From Bacteroidota bacterium (lineage in GTDB: Bacteria > Bacteroidota > Bacteroidia > B-17B0 > Aurantibacillaceae), in NCBI GenBank assembly GCA_029237825.1, contig JAQZBQ010000009.1, positions 147,725 through 211,724 of the forward strand: DNA of 64,000 bases, written 5' to 3'. Shown piece after piece: positions 37,860 through 45,043 of the stretch. Below the pieces are notes generated by a model. The model was not told where the DNA came from. It did no database searches and saw only the letters and a list, made by a program, of their open reading frames with translations. Position numbers and translations under genes: made by a program. The number at the start of each line of letters is the position of its first letter. Position 1 is the first letter of the stretch.

Positions 37860-39032
37860 TTACATTCCCTCCAATCCTGAACTCATTTTAAACAACGGCG
37901 TGTACATGGATATCAGGATAAATCCAACTAAACCACCCAGGATCACTAAAAATAGAGGTTCGATAATTTTTCCAATCACTAGCTGTTGGTGTTCTATTTC
38001 TTCGGCATACTGCTGGTTGAGTTTTTCAAAGATCACTTCAGGAGCATTCACTTCTTCTGATACTTTGATGAGTGAAACCAGCTTTTTAGGAAAAATAGTA
38101 TGTTGCGCTAAGCTTTCATGTAGTTGCTTGCCCGAATACACATCTTTGATTACGGTATCCAAAGCAAATTCTATTGGATAATAACCGATCATGTTTTTTA
38201 CCAGGTCGAGCGCATCGATCAATAAGACCTTAGAGCCTAGCAGTAATTTCATCGACTGACAAAAGCGTGCCAGGTAGATCTTTTTGATCAGTTCATTGAC
38301 CACAGGTACTCTTAAGAAAAACCAAGATGTGTATTTTCGGAACCAGAGTTTTTGCTGTTGCGTTTTATGAAAAATAATTCCTGCAATAACCAGTATGATC
38401 AAACTGTAAAATATAAGTCCTGATTTTGCACTTACCTTAATTAATAGTTGAGTGGTCATTGGCAACTCTGCTCCTGTGTGCTTGAAAATATCTGTGAACA
38501 TTGGTACCACAAACGACAACATAAATTGTACGATCAATACGCTCATGGTTAAAACCACAACAGGGTAGGTGAGGGTGCTGATCACCTGCCTTTTTAATTT
38601 AATAGCACTGGTATAAAATTTCCCAAGTTCAATTAAGACCTCCGGTAACTTTCCTGATTCTTCCCCGATCTTAATGCTCTGGTATTCATATACAGAAAAT
38701 GTTTTTGGATGTTTATGAATGGCTTCCCAAACGCCCTGACCTGAAATGATATCGTCTTTGATCTGTGATAGTATGGCCTTGTGTTTTTTAACCTTGAGCT
38801 GATCTTCAATGATCTCTAAAGCAGTTTTAATATCAATTCCGGATGACAATAATAAGCCAAGTTCAGAATAAAAAGCCTCCTTTTGGGTTTGCCCGAATTT
38901 TTTTTCAAACAGAGAAATGTCCTTATTCAGTGAATCGGATAATTTCTCTACCATAGAGTTTTCGGCCTCCCGGTTCACAGGCGCTTTCTTTTCTGGCTTT
39001 TGCTTGTATTTGGATAGATCAATACTGCTCAT
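37860..39032 (-). CDS. gspF: GspF/PilC-type inner-membrane platform protein
   Basis: This 390-aa protein has the two repeated T2SSF domains. The first begins KEAFYSELGLLLSSGIDI and includes GQGVWEAIHKHPKTFS and IGEESGKLPEVL. The second includes LARFCQSMKLLLGS, LIDALDLVKNMIG and SLIKVSEEVNAPE. Membrane helices lie at ~165-190, ~215-235 and at the C-terminus (PLFLVILGGLVGFILISMY). GspF is the integral membrane platform of type II secretion and type IV pili. Its start overlaps the pseudopilin gene by 14 bases. The normal order is ATPase, then platform gene. Here the platform gene lies 37 kb away from the ATPase, on the other strand. Confidence 0.9.
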   Translation of the reverse strand: MSSIDLSKYKQKPEKKAPVNREAENSMVEKLSDSLNKDISLFEKKFGQTQKEAFYSELGLLLSSGIDIKTALEIIEDQLKVKKHKAILSQIKDDIISGQGVWEAIHKHPKTFSVYEYQSIKIGEESGKLPEVLIELGKFYTSAIKLKRQVISTLTYPVVVLTMSVLIVQFMLSFVVPMFTDIFKHTGAELPMTTQLLIKVSAKSGLIFYSLIILVIAGIIFHKTQQQKLWFRKYTSWFFLRVPVVNELIKKIYLARFCQSMKLLLGSKVLLIDALDLVKNMIGYYPIEFALDTVIKDVYSGKQLHESLAQHTIFPKKLVSLIKVSEEVNAPEVIFEKLNQQYAEEIEHQQLVIGKIIEPLFLVILGGLVGFILISMYTPLFKMSSGLEGM

Positions 39033-39555
39033 CAGGTGGTAATAAAACTAAAGTCGCATTTAAGGTACTGAATGCGTCATATTCTTTATGGAAAGATACA
39101 CGAAATTTCTGAGTCTGGAACAGGACCTCGCATTCAAAATTTTGGATTAAAGAAGAGGCTGTTCCGGTTCCTGTTTTCAGGAAATCAAACTTCGGTTTTT
39201 GTGATCCAAGATTAAAAGTGTCCGTATGCGATTTGAATTTCAAAAGCATCTTTTTTTCCGCCAGTTCTAATTCAACGAAGTTGGAATCGGTTTTAAAGGC
39301 AAGGGTATGTTCTCCTGTTTTTTCAATGGTTTGTGACCGGTCTGCAATAATAAAGAGGGCTTTGTTCAATTGATTGTAGTCCGAAATGAATTCACTCTGA
39401 TCGGAGTAATTAATAAACAATTGCTGAATCTGGTTAAAGCCCATAAAAGCAAATACCACCAGGATGCCGGTAAGCGTCATCGTGATCAATAACTCGATCA
39501 TGGTAAAGGCTTTTATCTTTTGTTTAATTGGCATGCACCAGTTTTTGAATTTCAC
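39019..39555 (-). CDS. Pseudopilin, GspJ-like
   Basis: This 178-aa protein has a class III prepilin leader: a short basic start followed by KAFTMIELLITMTLTGILVVF. The Glu at position +5 after the processing site is the mark of pilin and pseudopilin signals. The site is preceded by Ala (A/FTMIEL) rather than the usual Gly, which is atypical. The long globular part after the hydrophobic helix (FISDYNQLNKALFIIAD) resembles minor pseudopilins of the GspJ type, which are ~200 aa. It overlaps the next pseudopilin gene by 32 bases. Confidence 0.7.
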   Translation of the reverse strand: MKFKNWCMPIKQKIKAFTMIELLITMTLTGILVVFAFMGFNQIQQLFINYSDQSEFISDYNQLNKALFIIADRSQTIEKTGEHTLAFKTDSNFVELELAEKKMLLKFKSHTDTFNLGSQKPKFDFLKTGTGTASSLIQNFECEVLFQTQKFRVSFHKEYDAFSTLNATLVLLPPDEQY

Positions 39556-39871
39556 ATATTTTTTTTTCTGTTTTGCCTGATATTGAAATTTTCAGAAGCA
39601 CACAATCAGGATAAGCCTCGGAGACCGTGGATGTTTTTTTGACAGTGAATTCTTCTTCTTTGAAGCTCTTGTCGAAATAATCATGTGTCCGTTCACTTTC
39701 CACCAGGTAATGGTTGGCAATTTCATTAGCCTTTAATTTTAAGAAAGGTTGCGTGTTTTGTTGAATATTGATATAGATAGTCACGCCCAGTGCAGAAGTG
39801 AAAGAAATAATAACAATGGCTATTAAAACTTCTGGTAGCGTATTACCTTTAAATTTTTTGTTTAAAACCAT
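39524..39871 (-). CDS. Pseudopilin, GspI-like
   Basis: This 115-aa protein has a prepilin leader at the start (KKFKGNTLPEVLIAIVII), with Gly before the cleavage site and Glu at +5. The remainder is short, as in GspI (about 110-130 aa). The order K-like, I-like, J-like, F on the minus strand suggests the tip complex of the pseudopilus. A major pseudopilin (GspG) is not found in this window and may lie upstream of position 1 or elsewhere. Confidence 0.68.
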   Translation of the reverse strand: MVLNKKFKGNTLPEVLIAIVIISFTSALGVTIYINIQQNTQPFLKLKANEIANHYLVESERTHDYFDKSFKEEEFTVKKTSTVSEAYPDCVLLKISISGKTEKKICEIQKLVHAN

Positions 39872-41118
39872 TGTGCGCAGGAGCTATGTTTGTTCTTTTC
39901 TGTGAACCAATGAGGCACGGTTAAATTGGCGCCATACCGTTTAGGGTCGATGAGGCAGTTCAGTAAATGGTTCTCATATACACCGGAAGGTGTTTGCAAT
40001 AACAGGGTGCGACAAAAAAAAGAGCCATACAGGTTGCCTTGTGCATCTGCATAATCGGAGCTATATAGATTACCGATCAATTCAAATTGTTTGTTTAACC
40101 TAATCATCATTCGGGATGACTGCGATTTGATATTGGCAGCCAATAAACCACCCTTAAATTTACATTGAGTTCCAAAGAAAATACCTCGCACAACCGGATT
40201 AGTAGTTGATGAAGATGAAGTGGAATAAACGCAGAATGAAGAGGGGTAATTAAATTCACATTCGTCTTCAGTAATGATTGAATCTCTTGCAATAACATGG
40301 ACCGTTCCTTTAAAGCCTTTTTTAAAGATCACTTTGCGTGCAATCAACAGTATATTATTAAGCTGACAAGTATTCTCAACCGTGATCAGGTCGGAGACAA
40401 TAATTTTAATATTATTGGAAAGCACCTGTTTATTTAAATTAACGGAGCCCTGTTGTATAACAGCCGTTTTTTGTTGGAAGGACTGGTTGATGACATCAGG
40501 GATAAAGGAGATCAGGCTATCGGTATATGGATTTAATTCGGATTGAGACTGTTCGATACTCTTTAAATAATTTTCATCAATTTCAGGAATATAACCTGGC
40601 GCCTGTTTGATAAAAGGCCTCACAGAATTAAGGTCTGAAAAACTAGTCCCTGCAATATATGCTGATTTCACGCCTGCCTTTGGTAAATAGCAGGCTGCTT
40701 TGAATTTTATTTTTCCTGCCAGTCCAATCGGCTTGTTTTGTTCTGCTACCATTAATGCTGTATCCAATGAAGAGGCGGCACCGAACAAACCTGTTTTATG
40801 AGTTTTAAAATGCGTATTCTTTGCTTTTACGTCCACCAGCGTAAAGCATCCCCAGGCCATTTTTTTGACCATGATGGAGTCGTTATTATAAGGCATTTTT
40901 TGCCAGGTAGTGCCAGAGTTAGTGTTATAGAAATCGGATTGAGCTATTTCAAAGCCACTCTCCATACTTAAATGCAATTGCAGGAAGGAGTTCTGTGATT
41001 GTATCGATTGGATGTTGAAATATGCTACAACTATAAATAAGCTTAAAATGATGGAGATTAGGATAGAGATAATAACAGCTACATACAATGCTCCACCTTT
41101 CAACTTTATCCTTATCAT
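39862..41118 (-). CDS. GspK/PilX-like membrane-anchored protein with beta-helix body
   Basis: This 418-aa protein starts with a short Lys-rich segment and a long hydrophobic helix (GGALYVAVIISILISIILSLFIVVAY) like those of PilX/GspK. Instead of the usual helical GspK body, residues ~200-350 show repeated short beta strands with VSDLITVENTCQLNN, ILLIARKVIFKKGFKGTVHV and IARDSIITEDECEF. This suggests a small parallel beta-helix. Its stop overlaps the pseudopilin gene by 10 bases, and it starts at the stop of the YwqK-like gene. It probably sits at the pseudopilus tip. The body is unusual for the family. Confidence 0.58.
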   Translation of the reverse strand: MIRIKLKGGALYVAVIISILISIILSLFIVVAYFNIQSIQSQNSFLQLHLSMESGFEIAQSDFYNTNSGTTWQKMPYNNDSIMVKKMAWGCFTLVDVKAKNTHFKTHKTGLFGAASSLDTALMVAEQNKPIGLAGKIKFKAACYLPKAGVKSAYIAGTSFSDLNSVRPFIKQAPGYIPEIDENYLKSIEQSQSELNPYTDSLISFIPDVINQSFQQKTAVIQQGSVNLNKQVLSNNIKIIVSDLITVENTCQLNNILLIARKVIFKKGFKGTVHVIARDSIITEDECEFNYPSSFCVYSTSSSSTTNPVVRGIFFGTQCKFKGGLLAANIKSQSSRMMIRLNKQFELIGNLYSSDYADAQGNLYGSFFCRTLLLQTPSGVYENHLLNCLIDPKRYGANLTVPHWFTEKNKHSSCAQWF

Positions 41119-41987
41119 CAGGTATTAATAGTTGTTTTTTTAGAGGTTTTCTGTTTCTCTTCAGTTTTTTTTGGCTTCTTTTTAAAAAAGGATTTTAATT
41201 TTTGGCCTAATGATTTATTTTCAGTTTTAGAAGATTCTGAACTACCTGGTTTTGACTTTTCTTTTTTGGACTTGGTTTCTGTTTTAGCCTTTTTTTCAGA
41301 TTCTTTTTCTTTTTCAGGATTCACAATATCAAAATCCTTTTTTTTGCCAAACAGTCTTTTCTTTTCTTTTTTAGGTTCAGGAAAATTTTCGGGCTTTTTT
41401 TCTTCCTTCTGTATTTTTTCTGCCTTAGCTTTTTTTACTTTGTCTTTCTTAAGGATCTCTTTTCCGTTTTTGTATTTTCTTACTGATGAAACTTTTCCAA
41501 AATTATCATAGGTTTTAAACTCTCCGGTTAGTTCATCCTTTTTAAATTTACCGGTAGCCATTAAGATTCCGAATTCATTGTAAAGGGCATATTTCCCATT
41601 TTTTCGTCCGTTCTTCCAACAGGTAATTTCTTTGATCTTCCCGTCTGGATACCAGTTTTTCCATTCACCGTTCTTGACTCCGTATTTGAACTGACCGCTT
41701 TCAAATAATTGATCTGTTAAATAAAAGGAATGGTAATAGCCATGAAGTAGTTTTCCATCAAAACCACCTTTGGTTTCCATAATTTTTTGGGCAGTATACC
41801 AGTGGTAAGTGAGATTAACATCTGGGGTCATTTTTTTTTGGTCCTTTAACATTTGAGTCTTAACCGTATATTCTGAGTAATTGACGGTCACATTAAAGGA
41901 TTTCATTTTATCGGGTTCGATAAAACTTTGGGATGTTCCTTTAATAAAAAAACCCAATACAAATAAAAAAAGGAAAGTTAGACGCAT
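41118..41987 (-). CDS. YwqK/MORN-like exported protein with a Lys-rich tail
   Basis: This 289-aa protein has a signal peptide (LTFLFLFVLGFFIKGTSQ). Residues ~85-180 contain tandem antiparallel strands of the MORN/YwqK type: FKYGVKNGEWKNWYPDGKI, WKNGRKNGKYALYNEFG and FKKDELTGEFKTYDNFG. After ~185 the protein becomes a low-complexity Lys/Glu-rich tail with many KK and KPKK motifs. It is first in the minus-strand secretion operon, directly upstream of the pilin-like genes. A scaffolding or surface-contact role is possible. The basic tail is unusual and could bind nucleic acid or acidic polymers. Confidence 0.65.
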   Translation of the reverse strand: MRLTFLFLFVLGFFIKGTSQSFIEPDKMKSFNVTVNYSEYTVKTQMLKDQKKMTPDVNLTYHWYTAQKIMETKGGFDGKLLHGYYHSFYLTDQLFESGQFKYGVKNGEWKNWYPDGKIKEITCWKNGRKNGKYALYNEFGILMATGKFKKDELTGEFKTYDNFGKVSSVRKYKNGKEILKKDKVKKAKAEKIQKEEKKPENFPEPKKEKKRLFGKKKDFDIVNPEKEKESEKKAKTETKSKKEKSKPGSSESSKTENKSLGQKLKSFFKKKPKKTEEKQKTSKKTTINT

Positions 41988-42107
41988 TTTATGATAAAAA
42001 ATTAAAAATACGTGATTTAGGTATTATTTGCAATAATTTTATAAGAATAATGATCCAGGGTTCAAGCTATCAAAAGTTACAATTAGAACAATTATCATTT
42101 GATTAAC

Positions 42108-42581
42108 TTATTTTTTCAAATGTTTTCTCTTTTGTAAAAATTTAATTTCCAATTCATTTATCCTAATGTCCTTTTGAAGAAGTAATCCTTCATAATGGGC
42201 TTTTAAAACTTTAGTATTATAAGATTCAATAGCCGAAGCACAAATCTTTTCATTGTCAGAAATAGTTATAAATTCATTAAAAGAAATATTGAAAATTTTA
42301 CATATTTTTTCAATCTTTTTTACTGTAAAGATCGTCTTTCCTGCTTCCAATTTGGCATATGATTGCTGACTTATGCTGAACTTGTCAGCCATTTCTTTTT
42401 GACAAAGTAAATGGTTAAGTCTTAGTCGTTTTAATTTTTTACTATAGATGTCTTGTTTTTCTACGCCACTGTGAAAAACGTTGTGGTCATTGCCTGCAGA
42501 TTCTGGACTAGAATAGGGTAATGTTTTGTGTTCGGTTACATTACTTTGAGTTCCCGCATCCTTTTGATAAATAAGTTCCAT
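42108..42581 (-). CDS. XRE-family transcriptional regulator
   Basis: This 157-aa protein has a helix-turn-helix at ~50-105 (LRLNHLLCQKEMADKFSISQQSYAKLEAGKTIFTVKKIEKICKIF, split here over the two helices and the recognition loop). The C-terminal helix (ALKAHYEGLLLQKDIRINEL type) could dimerise. The first ~45 residues are polar and probably disordered. It stands alone upstream of the secretion operon on the same strand. A 33-base element upstream (42657-42689) is shared with the receiver gene at 47258, and an 18-bp palindrome lies further up (42820-42837). Confidence 0.75.
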   Translation of the reverse strand: MELIYQKDAGTQSNVTEHKTLPYSSPESAGNDHNVFHSGVEKQDIYSKKLKRLRLNHLLCQKEMADKFSISQQSYAKLEAGKTIFTVKKIEKICKIFNISFNEFITISDNEKICASAIESYNTKVLKAHYEGLLLQKDIRINELEIKFLQKRKHLKK

Positions 42582-43222
42582 TTCTTTATTCAGTACTGGA
42601 CAAGGTTGTAAGTAGTTTAATGTGCGTAAAATTACAGGGTATTTTTGTAAATCCTCCTACCGTTAAAGCAGTTTTTAGCACATTTTGAAGTTTTTCACAT
42701 CTGCTGTCCGATTTTGACCATAATTTAAATAACAAAGCAATTCATGAATTTTTCGTTTTCTCTTTGAATTGATTCCGTTAAGGGTGTTGGTAAACCTAAT
42801 ATAATTTGGTAAAATAGATATCAGTATAAATACTGATTTTTGGATGTTCCATTTACAAACGAGCCATATAATACTTTTTTTCTACCTATGTGAGTGAGTC
42901 CAGTGATTTTCAAATTTATCAATCACTAGCTTACCTTTCAAAAAGTGATTCTTTTTTTCAGTACAAACGCTGATTTAAATACGTATTTATACTTAAAAAT
43001 AAACGAAAAGATGATTTGGAATAGAATACGATCTATTTTAGTTGAAGTTTCTGTCTTTTAAAAAGCCATTTCATTTATAAAGAAAATTTAGATAGTATAA
43101 GTGATTTTATTGGTATTGAATTACAGAGCGAAGATAATAAAAGATCAGCAATTAGGTTGAGAAAGTATAAATTCTACCAGTGAGCTGATAGCTAGATCTA
43201 TGAAAATTATAAAAGAATAGAA
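42582..43222. other. Intergenic region with palindromes and a gene-like remnant
   Basis: No intact gene is seen. Positions 42657-42689 carry the shared 33-base element. Positions 42820-42837 are a perfect palindrome (ATCAGTAT-AA-ATACTGAT). Positions 42983-42995 repeat GTATTTATACTTA, also found at 52551-52563. Around 43055-43170 one frame reads HFIYKENLDSISDFIGIE, then LQSEDNKRSAIRLRKYKFYQ, before a stop, with no plausible start. It looks like a decayed C-terminus. Confidence 0.5.
42657..42689 (-). promoter_or_regulatory. Shared 33-base upstream element, copy 1
   Basis: The plus strand reads CTACCGTTAAAGCAG, then TTTTTAGCACATTTTGAA. It matches 28 of 33 bases of 47748-47780. Both copies lie 75-120 bases upstream of a minus-strand regulatory gene start. 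This suggests a common promoter or operator, or a mobile repeat. Confidence 0.6.
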
Positions 43223-43675
43223 ATGAAGCCTTTCGAGTTATTTTCTGGAATCTCTACACCCGGATTGTTAGGAGTTTATAATTTATTAATAACGATAAAG
43301 AGTCAACGGAAAACCCATAAACAAGGAGTTTATAATTTCTTAGATCACGTCATGTATAATATTTCATTTAAAGCTACTGGTGTGTGTCATAATACTATGC
43401 TAGAAGGATATGGGATGTTTTATACTACAGATAAACTGGTACCGATAAGCGTTTATGTGTTAGAAAAGGAACAGGTTAAACGGCTGATTTATACTGCAAA
43501 TGTTACTTTGTCCTATACGACTAGATATGGTACTCTTTTTTATAATTGGTTTGCTTTCAGTCCTGAAACAAAATTACAGAGTACAAAAACATCGAATCCA
43601 AACAGTTACAATATAAATCTTGCTAATCGCTGGCATCATTTTTCTGAAATTGGACTGAGTTTTAATATACATTGA
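43223..43675 (+). CDS. Hypothetical protein
   Basis: This 150-aa frame opens MKPFELFSGISTPGLLGVYN. It has two similar short segments (GVYNLLITIK and GVYNFLDHVM), then a Tyr-rich beta region (YTANVTLSYTTRYGTLFYN). No domain is recognised and there is no signal peptide. The sequence upstream looks decayed, and downstream there is no co-directional partner within 250 bases. It may be a genuine accessory gene or a fragment of a longer protein. Confidence 0.4.
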   Translation: MKPFELFSGISTPGLLGVYNLLITIKSQRKTHKQGVYNFLDHVMYNISFKATGVCHNTMLEGYGMFYTTDKLVPISVYVLEKEQVKRLIYTANVTLSYTTRYGTLFYNWFAFSPETKLQSTKTSNPNSYNINLANRWHHFSEIGLSFNIH

Positions 43676-43879
43676 AGATTATCTTGACATGGACCTAAAA
43701 GAAAAGGATATTAAGTTGGCTAATTTTGTTAGAATCGGAAAGATTATAAAAGCTAACCTAATATCGCTAAAGCAACATGATTACCTTATAAAACATAAGT
43801 CTATAAGGTAGTAGCTGTAATTTTAACGCGCCGACAACGACACAGGAAAAATCTTATCATTGACAAAATTCAAATAAAC

Positions 43880-43913
43880 GGGGAAGCTGAAAACCTATAA
43901 GAGTAAGCAAAAA
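43880..43913 (+). promoter_or_regulatory. Leader motif, copy 1
   Basis: Thirty-four bases end 18 bases before the start at 43932. They share GGGAAGC, GAAAAC, AGAGTA and GCAAAAA with the second copy at 44258-44292. The bases GCT and AGC can pair; in the other copy they are GCC and GGC. Confidence 0.45.
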
Positions 43914-43931
43914 TTTAAAAAATATAAAAAG

Positions 43932-44240
43932 ATGAGAAACATTACTGCAAATGCCATCATGAACTTGAAAGAGACGCCACAAACACTTTATGTTCACGGT
44001 TCAATTATGACCTATCGTGCAGACGACAAGGTAACTATTACAAAAGCCGAACCGCAGGGAATTAATTCATCAATCTTGGTTCTTGACCTTAAAGTGATTG
44101 AAGGTAATGGACCAATGAAAGGAACTCCAAAGGCTTTCAATTATGAGAACTCTGAACAAATTGCAAAAACCTTTAGCCAAGTTACTCTTAGATACAGTTT
44201 AGACGCATCATTGACTGTTAACATTGAAATACTTGGCTAA
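43932..44240 (+). CDS. Small hypothetical protein of a cassette-like unit
   Basis: This 102-aa protein contains TLYVHGSIMTYRADDKVTI and SSILVLDLKVIEGNGP, then SQVTLRYSLDASLTVNIEILG. It looks like a compact all-beta protein with no signal peptide or known motif. It is followed by the gene at 44309, and both are preceded by the same leader motif. Neighbours and composition suggest one cassette (43812-45010) carrying both genes. A paired effector/protector is one idea, not supported by any motif. Confidence 0.5.
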   Translation: MRNITANAIMNLKETPQTLYVHGSIMTYRADDKVTITKAEPQGINSSILVLDLKVIEGNGPMKGTPKAFNYENSEQIAKTFSQVTLRYSLDASLTVNIEILG

Positions 44241-44257
44241 AAATTATTTCTAAAAAC

Positions 44258-44292
44258 AGGGAAGCCGAAAACTGTTTCAGAGTAGGCAAAAA
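44258..44292 (+). promoter_or_regulatory. Leader motif, copy 2
   Basis: Thirty-five bases end 16 bases before the start at 44309. They align with 43880-43913. The candidate pair changes from U-A to C-G, which keeps a GCY:RGC stem, although the stem is only three base pairs. Confidence 0.45.
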
Positions 44293-44308
44293 ATAAACAT
44301 AAATACAA

Positions 44309-44872
44309 ATGGACACAATTAAAATTGAAAATTTTTCAGCTCAAGGACTTGAGGCTGGTAAAGTTGAAATTAAAGAAACTGGTGAAGTTGGTTTCGAGAT
44401 TTCAAACATTGAATTTGACAAGTTTTTTAACGAGCATTTCAATGACAACAACACTGCATTAAAAATGCAGGCATTAGACCAAAATATGGTTTGTTTTAAG
44501 CAGACAATAACAAAAATGGAGCATCCATTTCAAACCAAAACAGAATGGGATTGGATAGAAATTTGCGTTCCAATCGTAGGGTGCTATAAAGACAAAGTGC
44601 GTCCACGACTTTATAGACGAAGTGTAACCTATGTAATTTTTGCTGAAATATGCTATCCCACAGACCTAATTATTAAACATGTCGAAAATTGTGCAAAACA
44701 AGGGGCAGTGGCAGCCTCTGCAATTGCAATAACTGGTAGTAAAAGTGCAGCCTTAGCAGCATTTCAAACAGCATTTTTTGCCTGTATGACACTTGCAGAC
44801 TTCCCTAATTCTGACAAAATTAAAATAAGTATTGGGGGAGACAAAATACATGGTGATTGGAAAGCGGTTTAG
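44309..44872 (+). CDS. Hypothetical protein with an Ala-rich hydrophobic helix
   Basis: This 187-aa protein has a polar N-terminal half. It continues with WIEICVPIVGCYKDKVRP. Residues ~132-164 form an Ala/Thr-rich hydrophobic stretch (GAVAASAIAITGSKSAALAAF), followed by QTAFFACMTLADF. Such a helix could span a membrane or be a pore-forming hairpin. No signal peptide or family is recognised. It is the last gene before an attC-like site that starts 11 bases after its stop. Confidence 0.5.
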   Translation: MDTIKIENFSAQGLEAGKVEIKETGEVGFEISNIEFDKFFNEHFNDNNTALKMQALDQNMVCFKQTITKMEHPFQTKTEWDWIEICVPIVGCYKDKVRPRLYRRSVTYVIFAEICYPTDLIIKHVENCAKQGAVAASAIAITGSKSAALAAFQTAFFACMTLADFPNSDKIKISIGGDKIHGDWKAV

Positions 44873-44882
44873 ATAAAAAACT

Positions 44883-45016
44883 ACAGCTAACAGCACATTT
44901 GAAATAGGCGGGGTTTCGTGCTCCTCGGACAGTTTAGTGGTAGCCGAAATTTTTGTGCTCCGCATAACCATTTGTAGTAAAAATCCCGCCCATCGCAAAT
45001 CTGCAAAACGTTAGGT
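44883..45016 (+). other. attC-like recombination site (integron type), upstream of the nuclease-SIR2 gene
   Basis: Inverse core GCTAAC lies at 44886-44891 and core GTTAGGT at 45010-45016 (consensus GTTRRRY). Between them run two imperfect complementary arms: GCACATTTG..AT.GGCGGG against CCCGCC.AT..CAAATCTGC, with GTTT/AAAT next. The total is ~130 bases, within the known attC size range. The site begins 11 bases after a stop codon. The bases after G45010 are the first of the next cassette. Confidence 0.65.
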
Positions 45017-45043
45017 GCAATGAAATTATAATATTTTGACAAC

